The notes below the pieces were generated by a model. It did no database searches. It worked only from the letters and a program-made list of their open reading frames with translations, and had not been told where the DNA came from. DNA of 64,000 bases from Salinarimonas ramus (GTDB lineage: Bacteria > Pseudomonadota > Alphaproteobacteria > Rhizobiales > Beijerinckiaceae). This document shows, one piece after another, positions 8,495-17,049 of the stretch (position 1 is its first letter; the number at the start of each line of letters is the position of its first letter). The translations under genes were made by a program, and so were the position numbers. The stretch spans positions 1 through 64,000 of the forward strand of contig NZ_BMMF01000014.1 of the NCBI RefSeq assembly GCF_014645695.1, given 5' to 3'.

Positions 8495-9204
8495 TGACGG
8501 CGAATGACGAGGTGGAGAGCGTCGAGGCGGCAGCCGGAACGGGCCTGGACGAGGAGATGACGGGGCTGCGCCGCACGTCCGTCTTCCAGAAGCTGCGGGC
8601 GGAGATCCTCACCTGCACCATCCGTCCCGGCACGCGCATCCAGGAGCGCGACCTCGCCGACCGCTTCGGCGTCTCGAAGTCCCCCATCCGCGACGCGCTG
8701 ATCAAGCTCGAGGAGCAGAACCTCGTCGAGGTGATGCCGCGCAAGGGCTACCGGGTGAAGCCGATCTCCATCGCGGACGCGCGGGAGATCTACGAGATGC
8801 GCCTGATCTACGAGCGCGAATGCGTCGGGCGCCTCGTCGAGACCGCGAGCGACGAGACCATCGCCGGCCTCGCGCCCTACGCGACCATGCCCGAGCCGAT
8901 CGCCCTCTCGACCTGGGCCGCCTACAATTCCGCATTCCACACCGCGCTCGCCATCGGCTGCGGCAACGCGCGGCTCGCCCGCGCCGCCTGCGAGATCAAC
9001 GAGCAGGCCGACCGGCTCACCATGATCGGCGTCGCCACCCGCGACGCGGGCGACCTCGCGACCTTCGTGCGCGAGCACGCCGAGATCATCGCGGCCATCG
9101 GCGAGCGCAACCGCCGCCGCGCGGCCGCTCTCATGCGCGCGCACATCGAGAGCTCGCGCCGACGCGTGCTCGAGGCGCTGGAGAGCGCCGCCATCGTCGG
9201 CTGA
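8494..9204 (+). CDS. GntR-family transcriptional regulator (FadR/FCD type)
   Basis: A 236-residue regulator from this start. The winged-helix domain is near residues 27-90 (RIQERDLADRFGVSKSPIRD and a wing PRKGYRVKPIS). It is followed by a helical FCD ligand domain (EIYEMRLIYERECVGRL, then the HTALA and REHAEIIAAI segments that carry FCD metal-site histidines). An in-frame ATG at 8440 behind a GGAAG would add 18 residues. I prefer 8494 because an operator-like repeat abuts it. Divergent from dctP, it probably controls the TRAP-catabolic operon in response to the imported acid or a product of it. Confidence 0.82.
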   Translation: MTANDEVESVEAAAGTGLDEEMTGLRRTSVFQKLRAEILTCTIRPGTRIQERDLADRFGVSKSPIRDALIKLEEQNLVEVMPRKGYRVKPISIADAREIYEMRLIYERECVGRLVETASDETIAGLAPYATMPEPIALSTWAAYNSAFHTALAIGCGNARLARAACEINEQADRLTMIGVATRDAGDLATFVREHAEIIAAIGERNRRRAAALMRAHIESSRRRVLEALESAAIVG

Positions 9205-9222
9205 CGGGATCGGGGAGTAGCC

Positions 9223-10200
9223 ATGAAGACCGACGCGATCCGCATCGAGCGCCAGGGGCCGCCGGAGGAGATGCGCCTCCTCGAGGTCGAGACCGGCGAG
9301 CCGGGGCCCGGCGAGGCGCTGGTGCGCCAGAGCGCCTGCGGCGTCAACTTCCTCGACGTCTACCAGCGCGGCGGCGCCTACGCCATGCCGGTGCCGATGG
9401 GGGTGGGCAACGAGGCGGCGGGGATCGTCGCGGCTCTCGGGCCCGACGTCTCCGGCCTCGCAGTGGGCGATCGCGTGGTCTATCAGGGCGGCTCGCCCGG
9501 CGCCTATGCGGGCGCGCGCATCGTTCCGGCCTGGCGGCTCCTGCGCCTTCCCGAGAGCGTCGCCGAGGACGACGCGGCCGCGCTCCTCCTCAAGGGCATG
9601 ACCGTGGAATACCTGCTCGAGCGCTGTGCGCCCGTGGAGCCCGGGGGCTTCGCCCTGATGTGGGCGGCGGCGGGCGGCGTCGGGCTGCTTGCGGGGCAAT
9701 GGGCGGCGGCGCGCGGCATCGCGCTCATCGGCATCGCCGCCGGCGAGGACAAGTGCGCCCGTGCCCGCGAGGCCGGCTATCACACGGTGATCGACCGCAC
9801 CCGCGAGGACGTGCTCGCCCGCGTCAAGGAGATCACCGGCGGCGCGGGCGTGCGGGTCGCCTACGATTCCATCGGGGCCGCGACCTTCGAGACCACGATC
9901 GAGACGCTCGCCCCGCGCGGGGTGTTCGTGTCCTTCGGCGCGACGTCGGGCCCGCCGCCGGCGGTGGAGGCGTCGCTCCTGCAGAAGAAGGGCTCGCTCT
10001 ACTTCACGCGCCCCACGCTTGCGACCTATTGCGCCGCCCCGGAGGACTACCGCGCCTCGGGCGAGGCCGTCTTGTCGCGGGCGGCCTCGGGAGCGATCCG
10101 CGCCGCGATCGGCCAGCGCTATCCGCTGGCGGAGGCGGCCGCCGCCCATCGCGATCTCGAGGCCGGGCGCACCACCGGCGCGACGATCCTCGTGCCGTGA
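9223..10200 (+). CDS. NADPH:quinone reductase-like medium-chain dehydrogenase
   Basis: A 325-residue zinc-free MDR protein. The GroES-like N-terminal half is CGVNFLDVYQRGG, and the Rossmann half has AAAGGVGLLAGQWA. The C-terminal SFGATSGPPP segment is typical of quinone oxidoreductases (Qor/crotonyl-CoA reductase-like enzymes). It lacks the zinc-binding cysteines of alcohol dehydrogenases. It lies 18 bases after the GntR gene and leads a plus-strand run with a cupin-like protein and a zinc dehydrogenase. Its substrate is unknown. Confidence 0.82.
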   Translation: MKTDAIRIERQGPPEEMRLLEVETGEPGPGEALVRQSACGVNFLDVYQRGGAYAMPVPMGVGNEAAGIVAALGPDVSGLAVGDRVVYQGGSPGAYAGARIVPAWRLLRLPESVAEDDAAALLLKGMTVEYLLERCAPVEPGGFALMWAAAGGVGLLAGQWAAARGIALIGIAAGEDKCARAREAGYHTVIDRTREDVLARVKEITGGAGVRVAYDSIGAATFETTIETLAPRGVFVSFGATSGPPPAVEASLLQKKGSLYFTRPTLATYCAAPEDYRASGEAVLSRAASGAIRAAIGQRYPLAEAAAAHRDLEAGRTTGATILVP

Positions 10201-10247
10201 GCCGGATCGCGCACCCGAACGCCCGCGAGGAGGAGAGGAGACTGACC

Positions 10248-10685
10248 ATGACCACGACGACAGACGCCGCCTTCGAGGCCGCTCGCGCCCACTGGCCGGA
10301 GGACCTGCGGCGCGACATCGAGGCGAACGCCTTCAACGGCTGCGTGGGCAGCGTCCTCGTCTCGGAGACGGACCGGGTGCGCGTGTGGCACCTGCGGCTG
10401 CCGCCGGGCAAGCGCTGCGCCTTCCACAGGCACGTGCTCGATTATTTCTGGACGTGCCACACGCACGGCGCGGCGCGGGGCTATTTCGAGGACGGCCGCA
10501 TCGTCGACGTGACGCATTTCCCCGGCGACACGAAGCACATGCATTACGGCGCCGGCGAGTACCTGCTCCACAGCGTGGAGAACATCGGCGACACCGAGCT
10601 CCTCTTCACCACCGTCGAATTCAAGGACAGCGCCAACGAGCCCTTGCCGGTGCCCGAGGGCATCCGGCTGCAAATCGCCGCCTGA
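10248..10685 (+). CDS. Small cupin-like protein of unknown function
   Basis: A 145-residue protein with a single cupin-like barrel. The segment RLPPGKRCAFHRHVLDYFW carries an HxH pair, and HMHYGAGEYLLHSVENIG supplies the second histidine motif. These fit a metal-binding cupin, although the usual glutamate of motif 1 is not clear. It sits between two MDR dehydrogenases. An AGGAGAGGAG leader lies 5-15 bases before the ATG. The role could be isomerase, lyase or small dioxygenase; I cannot choose. Confidence 0.7.
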   Translation: MTTTTDAAFEAARAHWPEDLRRDIEANAFNGCVGSVLVSETDRVRVWHLRLPPGKRCAFHRHVLDYFWTCHTHGAARGYFEDGRIVDVTHFPGDTKHMHYGAGEYLLHSVENIGDTELLFTTVEFKDSANEPLPVPEGIRLQIAA

Positions 10686-10709
10686 GCGGCTCCGACCGAG
10701 GACGAGACC

Positions 10710-11876
10710 ATGTACGCGCATCCCGGCGTGACCACCGATCCGGCCCGTCCGGTTCCCGCGACCATGAAGGCCTGGGTCCTCGGCGACCCCGACGAGCTCA
10801 CCCTCGTCGAGAAGGAGACGCCGGTGCCGCGTCGCGGCGAGGTGCTCGTGCGCGTCGACGCCATCGCGATCTGCGCCACCGACCTCGACGTGATCTCCCA
10901 CGGCCCGCCGGCGATGATCCAGGGCGGGGCGCCGTTCAACAAGAACTTCACGCCCGGCCACGAATACATGGGCACCGTCGCGGCGCTCGGACCCGGCGTG
11001 GACGAGTTCGCCATCGGCCAGCGCGTGACGGTGGAGATCCACGCCGGCTGCGGGCAGTGCAAGCGCTGCCGCATGGGCATGTACACGTCCTGCCTGAACT
11101 ACGGCATGAACTGGGGCGAGCACGACAAGGGCCACCGCGCCAACGGCTTCACCACCAACGGCGGCTTCGCCGAATACGCGGTCAACAACATCAACACGCT
11201 CATCCGCATCGACGACGCCATGTCCGATGCGGAGGCGACCCTCGTCGTCACCGCAGGCACGTCGATGTACGGGCTGACCGAGCTCGGCGGCCTCGTCGCC
11301 GGCGAGAGCGTCGTCGTCACGGGGCCGGGGCCGATCGGGCTCCTCGGCGCCGCCGTGGCGAAGGCGCTCGGCGCGTCTCCGGTGATTCTCACGGGAACGC
11401 GCGACAATCGCCTGGAGATCGGCCTCGCGCTCGGCGCCGACCACGTCGTCAACGTGCGCCGGGAGGACCCCGTCGAGGCGGTGCGCCGGCTCACCAACGG
11501 GCGCGGGGCGGATTACGTGGTGGAATGCTCCGGCGCGCCGGGGGCCATCGACCAGGCCGGGCGCATGCTCAATCGCGGCGGCAAGCTCTGCCTCGCCGCC
11601 TTCCCGCACGAGCCGGACCAGGTCGACGTCGGGCATCTCGTGCGCAACAACATCTACGTCTACGGCATCCGCGGCGAGGGCAAGAGCGCGACCCACCGCG
11701 CCTACGCCTTCATGGCGCAGAAGCGCTTCGACGCGACACGCATCCACACGCACTCGTTCACGCTCGACGAGCTGCCGATTGCGCTGCGCTATGCGCGCGA
11801 GCGGATCGAGGACGCGATCAAGGTCGTGGTGCGCATGCCTCGCCGCCTCGCCGAGATCGGCGCCGAGACGGCGTGA
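10710..11876 (+). CDS. Zinc-dependent medium-chain alcohol/polyol dehydrogenase
   Basis: A 388-residue MDR protein. Catalytic zinc ligands are in CATDLD and GHEYMG. The structural zinc cysteines are the four in CGQCKRCRMGMYTSC. The NAD site is GPGPIGLLGAAVAKALGA. Its family includes threonine and sorbitol-type dehydrogenases. It probably oxidises a hydroxyl group in the pathway served by the adjacent TRAP importer. The first 20 residues (YAHPGVTTDPARPVPAT) are an extension before the usual start (MKAWVL at about residue 19), so an internal ATG at 10764 is possible. Confidence 0.85.
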   Translation: MYAHPGVTTDPARPVPATMKAWVLGDPDELTLVEKETPVPRRGEVLVRVDAIAICATDLDVISHGPPAMIQGGAPFNKNFTPGHEYMGTVAALGPGVDEFAIGQRVTVEIHAGCGQCKRCRMGMYTSCLNYGMNWGEHDKGHRANGFTTNGGFAEYAVNNINTLIRIDDAMSDAEATLVVTAGTSMYGLTELGGLVAGESVVVTGPGPIGLLGAAVAKALGASPVILTGTRDNRLEIGLALGADHVVNVRREDPVEAVRRLTNGRGADYVVECSGAPGAIDQAGRMLNRGGKLCLAAFPHEPDQVDVGHLVRNNIYVYGIRGEGKSATHRAYAFMAQKRFDATRIHTHSFTLDELPIALRYARERIEDAIKVVVRMPRRLAEIGAETA

Positions 11877-11898
11877 GCCATCGGCGGGTGAGCCGAGC

Positions 11899-11923
11899 GG
11901 CGGGGGGCGATCGGCTCCCCGCC
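11899..11923. terminator. Hairpin between convergent genes
   Basis: GGCGGGG (11899-11905) pairs with CCCCGCC (11917-11923) around an 11-base loop between the convergent dehydrogenase and cupin genes. There is no T run. It could act as a bidirectional or factor-assisted terminator. Confidence 0.4.
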
Positions 11924-11934
11924 GGCGTCGTACT

Positions 11935-12357
11935 CTAGGTCGAGCCCGGCTGCGCGCGGTCGCCGGCGCCGAGATGCACCACGGTCTCGCCCGTGTCGGC
12001 GAAGGTGCGGGTGACCTCCGGCGCATCGTAGACGAAGAGCATCAAAACCGGCTCGTCGCCCACATTGTGGAAGCAATGCACCATCCCCTCGGGGATGAAG
12101 GCCACCTCCATCGGCCCGATGGGGAAGCGCCTGCCCTCGATCTCGGCCTCCGCCCGGCCGGCGAGGATGACGATCTGCTCGTCGCAATCGTGATGGTGGC
12201 GCGCGACGCTGCGCCCGACGGGGAGCGTCGTCGTGCCCGTCGTCACCTGCGCCCCGCAGATGGCGCCGTTGCACAACAGGCGCGTGACGACGCCGTTGCC
12301 GCGCTCGAACGTCTCGATCACGTCGTGCGTGCGCACGACGGGCGCCTTGTCATTCAT
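11935..12357 (-). CDS. Cupin domain protein
   Basis: A 140-residue cupin. Motif 1 is SVARHHHDCDEQIVILAG (HxH and Glu ligands) and motif 2 is FIPEGMVHCFHNVGDEP (distal His). It looks able to bind a metal. Its start codon overlaps the stop of the Ldh-family gene (ATGA), so the pair is co-translated. It converges with the zinc dehydrogenase gene. A role in the same catabolic pathway is inferred from context. Confidence 0.8.
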   Translation of the reverse strand: MNDKAPVVRTHDVIETFERGNGVVTRLLCNGAICGAQVTTGTTTLPVGRSVARHHHDCDEQIVILAGRAEAEIEGRRFPIGPMEVAFIPEGMVHCFHNVGDEPVLMLFVYDAPEVTRTFADTGETVVHLGAGDRAQPGST

Positions 12358-13430
12358 GCTCGTGTCTCCGCGGACAGGGGGGCGACGCCGCTCGCGGCGG
12401 CGAGCGCGTCGAGGCGCGCGAGGAGCGCGGGCGGTATGGGAATGCCGGTCGTCTCGCGCTCCGCGCGCGTCGCGAGCGCGCGCTCGCCGGGCAGGCGGAT
12501 CGCGTCGAAGCCGGGGCGCAGCGCCGAGCTCTTCATCTCCTGCGCGATCCGCGCGACGTCGGCCTTGAACGCCTGCGGATCGGCGAAGCTCGCGACGTCG
12601 ATGGCGAGGATCGCCTGGCCCGTGTTGGTGGAGGACGTGTCGTCCGCGTTGAAGTCGATCACGTCGCGGCCCATGGCGGCGCCGTTGAGCGTGCCTGCGA
12701 GGAGGCCGAAGACGAGGGCGAGCCCGTAGCCCTTCGGGCCCCCGATGGGCAGGAGCGAGCCGCCCGCCGCCTGCGTCGGATCGGTGAGGGGGCGCCCGTC
12801 GGCGTCGATCATCCAGCCCTCCGGCATCGCCTCGCCGCGCTCGGCGGCGAGCTTCACCTTGCCGTAGGCGGCGACCGTGGTGGCCATGTCGAGGAGGATC
12901 GGCACGGGACCGGCGGAGGGGATCGCCACCGCGATCGGGTTCGTGCTGAGCAGGAGCTCGATGCCGCCCCAGGGCGCCATGTGGTTGGCGTTGCCCACCG
13001 CGAGGTAGAGCCCGATCATGTCGTGGGGCAGCGCCATCATCGCGTAGACGCCCGCCGCGCCCGCATGGTTCGAGCGCCGGGCGCCGACCCAGCCGATGCC
13101 GTGGCTGCGGGCGCGGGCGACGGCCTCGTCGGCGCAGCGTTTCATCACGAGGTGGCCGAAGCCGTCGTCGCCGTCGACGAGGGCGGTGGCGCCGCGCTCG
13201 CGCAGGATCCGGATATCGGGGCGCGCATTGAAGCCGCCGGCGCGCAGCCGCGCCACGTAGCGCGGCAGCCGAAAGACGCCGTGCCCGTCTCCGCCGAGGA
13301 GGTCCGCCTCGACCATGAGCCGCCCCACCTCCGCCGCGTCGTCCTGCGGCAGGCCCTCGGCGGCGAGGATCTCGGCGATGAAGGCCCGCACCCGGGAAGG
13401 CGGCAGTCTCGTCGGTTGCGACGCGCTCAT
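12354..13430 (-). CDS. Ldh-family NAD(P)-dependent dehydrogenase (malate/L-lactate/ureidoglycolate type)
   Basis: A 358-residue protein of the malate/L-lactate dehydrogenase 2 family (YlbC/AllD fold). The signature segments are DGHGVFRLPRYVARL, the catalytic SNHAGAAGVYA, and GGPKGYGLALVFGLLAG. The family oxidises 2-hydroxy acids using NAD(P), without a classical Rossmann motif. The ATG at 13430 follows a GAGGAGAG ribosome site; upstream sequence in frame is not needed. It is co-transcribed with the cupin and preceded by a 21-base palindrome. Confidence 0.85.
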   Translation of the reverse strand: MSASQPTRLPPSRVRAFIAEILAAEGLPQDDAAEVGRLMVEADLLGGDGHGVFRLPRYVARLRAGGFNARPDIRILRERGATALVDGDDGFGHLVMKRCADEAVARARSHGIGWVGARRSNHAGAAGVYAMMALPHDMIGLYLAVGNANHMAPWGGIELLLSTNPIAVAIPSAGPVPILLDMATTVAAYGKVKLAAERGEAMPEGWMIDADGRPLTDPTQAAGGSLLPIGGPKGYGLALVFGLLAGTLNGAAMGRDVIDFNADDTSSTNTGQAILAIDVASFADPQAFKADVARIAQEMKSSALRPGFDAIRLPGERALATRAERETTGIPIPPALLARLDALAAASGVAPLSAETRA

Positions 13431-13495
13431 GGGGCTCTCCTCGGATCGACCGTGGAGGACGGTAGCGGGGCGGTGCGGCGGGCCCAAATCATCGT

Positions 13496-13516
13496 TCCTG
13501 ATGACGGTCATCAGGA
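13496..13516. promoter_or_regulatory. Perfect 21-base palindrome, candidate operator
   Basis: Arms TCCTGATGAC and GTCATCAGGA flank one central base, 66 bases upstream of the Ldh-family gene and about 130 bases before the GGDEF-EAL gene. Perfect symmetry of this length is typical of a dimeric regulator site. Which regulator binds it is unknown. Confidence 0.55.
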
Positions 13517-13646
13517 TTTCCGGCCCGAGCTGCGCGTGCGCGGCCCGGAATCGGACCATTGCCGGGGAGAGTCCGAGATCGATTCAATTCTCCCTTAATA
13601 CGCCCGTGCGACCGATGGCTTCCGTAACGTGACTGGAGCCAAGACC

Positions 13647-15203
13647 ATGCGCGCGACCTGGGCTTCACTGACCTCCTCCACGCGGGATGCGCTCGTCCTC
13701 GGGGCGACGGCGCTGCTCGTCTGGAGCATCGCGATCCACCTCGAGGTGCACGCGCTCCTGGAAGTGATGTTCCACCACGAGACACACGCCTGGCTCCACG
13801 CCATCGCGCTGGCGCTCGTGCTCGTGGGGATCGCCGGCTGCGTCTTCGCGCTGCGACGGGCCCGCGAGGCGCGGCGCGAGCTGCGGCGGCGGGTGGATGC
13901 CGAGCGCGAGGCGTCGTGGCTCACGGGGCACGACACGCTCACCGGGCTCGCGAACCGGCAGGGTCTGGAAGACTTCGTCGCGCACGTCGAGGCCGCGGAC
14001 TCGGATGCGCCGACGCCGCTCGTCGTCTTCGCCGTGGACATCGACGGCTTCAAGCGTACGAACGACCTCTTCGGCCACGCCGCGGGCGATCGGCTGCTGC
14101 GCGACGTCGCCGAGCGGCTGCAGCGGCTGCCAGGCATGCGTCTCGTCGCGCGGCTCGGCGGGGACGAGTTCCTCCTCGTCGCGGAGCCGGGCTGCGACGC
14201 CGAGAGCGTCGCCGAGGAGATCCGCGCGCTCGCGCACGCGCCCGTCGTCGTCAACGGCATCGCCAGCGAGGTCGGCGCCTGCGTCGGCTATGCCCGCGTT
14301 CCCGAGGACGCGGAGAGCCTGCGCGCCGCCGTCCAGGGCGCGGACATCGCGCTGCATGCGGCGAAGAGCGAGGGGCGCGACAGCGCCATGCGCTTCGACG
14401 AGAGCCTGGCGGAGGGCCTGCGCCTGCGCGCCGAGCTCGAGCGCGACCTCGACCGCGCGATCCGCGAGGGGCTGGTGCGGCCACACTACCAGCCCATCGT
14501 CGATCTCGCCTGCGGGCGCATCCAGGGCTTCGAGGCGCTGGCGCGCTGGACGCGGCCCGGCCTCGGCCCGGTGTCGCCGGGCACCTTCATCCCGCTCGCG
14601 GAGGAGACCGGGCTCATGCCCGCGCTCTTCGAGAGCCTGCTCAAGCGCGCCTGCCGCGACGCGATCGCGTGGCCCAAGGACGTCGTCCTCTCCTTCAACC
14701 TCTCCCCCGTCCAGCTCGTCGAGCCGACGCTCGGCTTGCGCGTCCTCGCGATCCTCGGCGAGACCGGCCTCTCGCCGCAGCGGCTCGAGATCGAGGTCAC
14801 CGAGAGCGCGCTCGTGCGCGACGTCTCGACGGCGTCGCGCATCCTGGAGGACCTGCACCGGGCCGGCGTGCGCATCGCCATCGACGATTTCGGCACGGGC
14901 TATTCCAGCCTCGCGCACCTGTCGCACCTCGCCTTCGACCGCATCAAGATCGACAAGAGCTTCGTCGACACGTTCCTCGCCGACCCCAAGCAGCGCAAGA
15001 TCGTCGACGCCGTCGTGGCGCTCGCCCGCGCGCTCGGCGTGCCGACCACGGCGGAGGGGATCGAGACCACGGATCAGCTGGCCGAGCTCAAGGCGCTCGG
15101 CTGCCGCAGCGGCCAGGGCTTCCTCTTCGGCCGCGCGATGACGGCGCGCGAAGCGCGCGCGCTGCTCGCCGGCGAGGGACGCAGCGACACGATCGCCGCC
15201 TGA
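13647..15203 (+). CDS. Membrane-anchored GGDEF-EAL cyclic-di-GMP enzyme
   Basis: A 518-residue protein. Two N-terminal membrane helices (about 14-32 and 47-67) come first. A GGDEF domain carries an intact GGDEF at about 171-175, and an EAL domain carries EAL at about 295-297 with DDFGTGYSSL, IKIDKSFV and TTAEGIET all intact. Both diguanylate cyclase and phosphodiesterase activities are therefore possible. The short region between the helices is the only candidate sensor. I start at the ATG at 13647, which has GGAG at the right spacing, rather than at a GTG at 13629. Confidence 0.9.
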   Translation: MRATWASLTSSTRDALVLGATALLVWSIAIHLEVHALLEVMFHHETHAWLHAIALALVLVGIAGCVFALRRAREARRELRRRVDAEREASWLTGHDTLTGLANRQGLEDFVAHVEAADSDAPTPLVVFAVDIDGFKRTNDLFGHAAGDRLLRDVAERLQRLPGMRLVARLGGDEFLLVAEPGCDAESVAEEIRALAHAPVVVNGIASEVGACVGYARVPEDAESLRAAVQGADIALHAAKSEGRDSAMRFDESLAEGLRLRAELERDLDRAIREGLVRPHYQPIVDLACGRIQGFEALARWTRPGLGPVSPGTFIPLAEETGLMPALFESLLKRACRDAIAWPKDVVLSFNLSPVQLVEPTLGLRVLAILGETGLSPQRLEIEVTESALVRDVSTASRILEDLHRAGVRIAIDDFGTGYSSLAHLSHLAFDRIKIDKSFVDTFLADPKQRKIVDAVVALARALGVPTTAEGIETTDQLAELKALGCRSGQGFLFGRAMTAREARALLAGEGRSDTIAA

Positions 15204-15210
15204 CCCGCGC

Positions 15211-16914
15211 CTAGAGATCGAACAGGCTGCCCTGCTTCGGGCGGGCCGGGTCCGGTGCTGCGCGGGACGCCGTCGTCGTGGCGGTCGACGGCTCCGGCGC
15301 GGGCTTCGGGGTGCGTTTGCGGGGACGCGGCCGGGGCTCGGCGGACGCCGGCGCCTCTCCGGAGGCCGTCTCGCCGGAGGACGTCTCCTGAGGGGGCGCA
15401 GCGCGTCCGCCCTCCGCCCGCGCGGCGACGATGCCGTCGGCGAACTCGATGGAGAGCGCGGCCCCCGCGGAGACGGCGCCCGCCGCCCGCACGGGGCGGT
15501 CCTCCGCGTCGCGTACGAGCGCATAGCCGCGGGCGAGGACGGAGCGGTAGCTCAGGCTCTCGGCGAGCTGCCAGAGGCTCGCCAGGCGCCGCTGGCGCTC
15601 GTGAACGCCGGCCAGCGCGAGCTTGCGCAGCCGGTCGCCGCAGGCGCCGACCTGCTTCGTGCCGTGGGCGATGCGCGCGCGCTCGAGCTCGACGAGCCGC
15701 CCGCGGCCGGCGGCGAGGCGCGCGGCGAGGCCCTCCAGCCGATCGCGCCGCCGGTGCAGAACGCTGTCGAGCGCCCGGCGCGGCCGCTCCGCGAGCGCGT
15801 CGAGACGTCCGCGCGCCCGGCTGAGCCGCACCCGAGGCGAGCCGCGCTCGAGGCGGCGCGCGGCCTCGGCGAGCCGCTGCTCGAAGGCGCGGGCGTTGGC
15901 GGCGAGCGCCGGGGCGAGCCGGGCCGCGGCGAGGTCGAGGCGCTGGCGCTGCGTCGCCGTCAGGTCCTCTGGCCGCGGCAGGGCGCGCGCCGCGGAGCGC
16001 AGGTCCGCACGCAGCCGCTCCAGCCGGCGCAGCATCGCGTCCTCGTGGCGCCGCGCACGATCGTGGACGATCGCGAGGAGCTCGGAGCGCACGGGCACGA
16101 CCATCTCGGCGGCGCCGGTGGGGGTGGGCGCGCGCACGTCGGCGGCGAGGTCGATCAACGTCCAGTCGGTCTCGTGGCCCACCGCGGAGACGACGGGGAT
16201 GTCGCTCTGCGCCACCGCGCGCACCAGGTCCTCGTCGTTGAAGCCCCACAGGTCCTCGATCGAGCCGCCGCCGCGCGCGACGATGATCACGTCCGGCCGC
16301 GGGATCGGCCCCGCGGGATCGAGCGCGTTGAAGCCGCGCACGCCCGCCGCCACCTCCTCGGCGCAGGTGTCGCCCTGCACCCGCGCCGGCCACACGAGCA
16401 CGTGGCGGGGAAAGCGGTCCTGCACACGATGCAGGATGTCGCGAATCACCGCGCCGGTGGGCGAGGTGACGACGCCGATCACGCGCGGCAGATAGGGCAG
16501 GGGGCGCTTGCGCTCGGCGGCGAAGAGCCCTTGCGCGGCGAGCGCGCGCTTGCGCTCCTCGAGCAGCGCCATGAGCGCGCCCACGCCGGCGGGCGCGATC
16601 TGGTCGATGACGATCTGGTAGCTCGACTTGCCGGGAAAGGTGGTGATCTTGCCCGTGGCGATCACCTCGAGCCCTTCCTGCGGCTTGGTCTTCAGGCGCG
16701 CGTAGGTGCCTTTCCAGACGACCGCGTCGATCTTCGCGCTCTCGTCCTTGAGCGAGAAATAGCAATGGCCCGACGAGTGCGGGCCGCGAAAGCCCGAAAT
16801 CTCGCCGCGCAGGCGCACGTAGCCGTAGGCATCCTCGATCGTGCGCTTGAGCGCGCTCGAGAGCTCGGAGACGGACCATTCGGGGGCGTTGGAGGATTGT
16901 GCCGGGGCAGCCAT
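15211..16914 (-). CDS. xseA: Exodeoxyribonuclease VII large subunit
   Basis: A 567-residue protein that degrades single-stranded DNA with the small subunit XseB, which is not in this window. An N-terminal OB fold (WSVSELSSALKRTIED, RGEISGFRGPHSSGHCYFSL) is followed by the nuclease core (VVTSPTGAVIRDILHR, IIVARGGGSIEDLWGFNDE, AVGHETDWTLIDLAADVRAPTPT). A long Arg-rich helical region comes next. The C-terminal 65 residues are a Pro/Thr-rich low-complexity tail, and the protein ends KQGSLFDL. That ending resembles the beta-clamp binding motif QxxLF. The family core is about 450-500 residues, so the tail is the unusual part. Confidence 0.92.
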   Translation of the reverse strand: MAAPAQSSNAPEWSVSELSSALKRTIEDAYGYVRLRGEISGFRGPHSSGHCYFSLKDESAKIDAVVWKGTYARLKTKPQEGLEVIATGKITTFPGKSSYQIVIDQIAPAGVGALMALLEERKRALAAQGLFAAERKRPLPYLPRVIGVVTSPTGAVIRDILHRVQDRFPRHVLVWPARVQGDTCAEEVAAGVRGFNALDPAGPIPRPDVIIVARGGGSIEDLWGFNDEDLVRAVAQSDIPVVSAVGHETDWTLIDLAADVRAPTPTGAAEMVVPVRSELLAIVHDRARRHEDAMLRRLERLRADLRSAARALPRPEDLTATQRQRLDLAAARLAPALAANARAFEQRLAEAARRLERGSPRVRLSRARGRLDALAERPRRALDSVLHRRRDRLEGLAARLAAGRGRLVELERARIAHGTKQVGACGDRLRKLALAGVHERQRRLASLWQLAESLSYRSVLARGYALVRDAEDRPVRAAGAVSAGAALSIEFADGIVAARAEGGRAAPPQETSSGETASGEAPASAEPRPRPRKRTPKPAPEPSTATTTASRAAPDPARPKQGSLFDL

Positions 16915-17049
16915 GGAGCGACGTTGCACGAGCCGGGCGCCCGGGGCAAGGCTGCAGCGACGCCGCGTTCGGCGCTGGCTCGCGGCATCGCCTTGCGCTA
17001 CGAGCGGGGTCGATGCCCGCCCGTCGGCGGCGCCCCTGCGGACCGGCCC

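Noticed and set aside
13629-13646. GTG start for the GGDEF-EAL gene
   Set aside because: The ATG at 13647 has GGAG at good spacing; the GTG has none.
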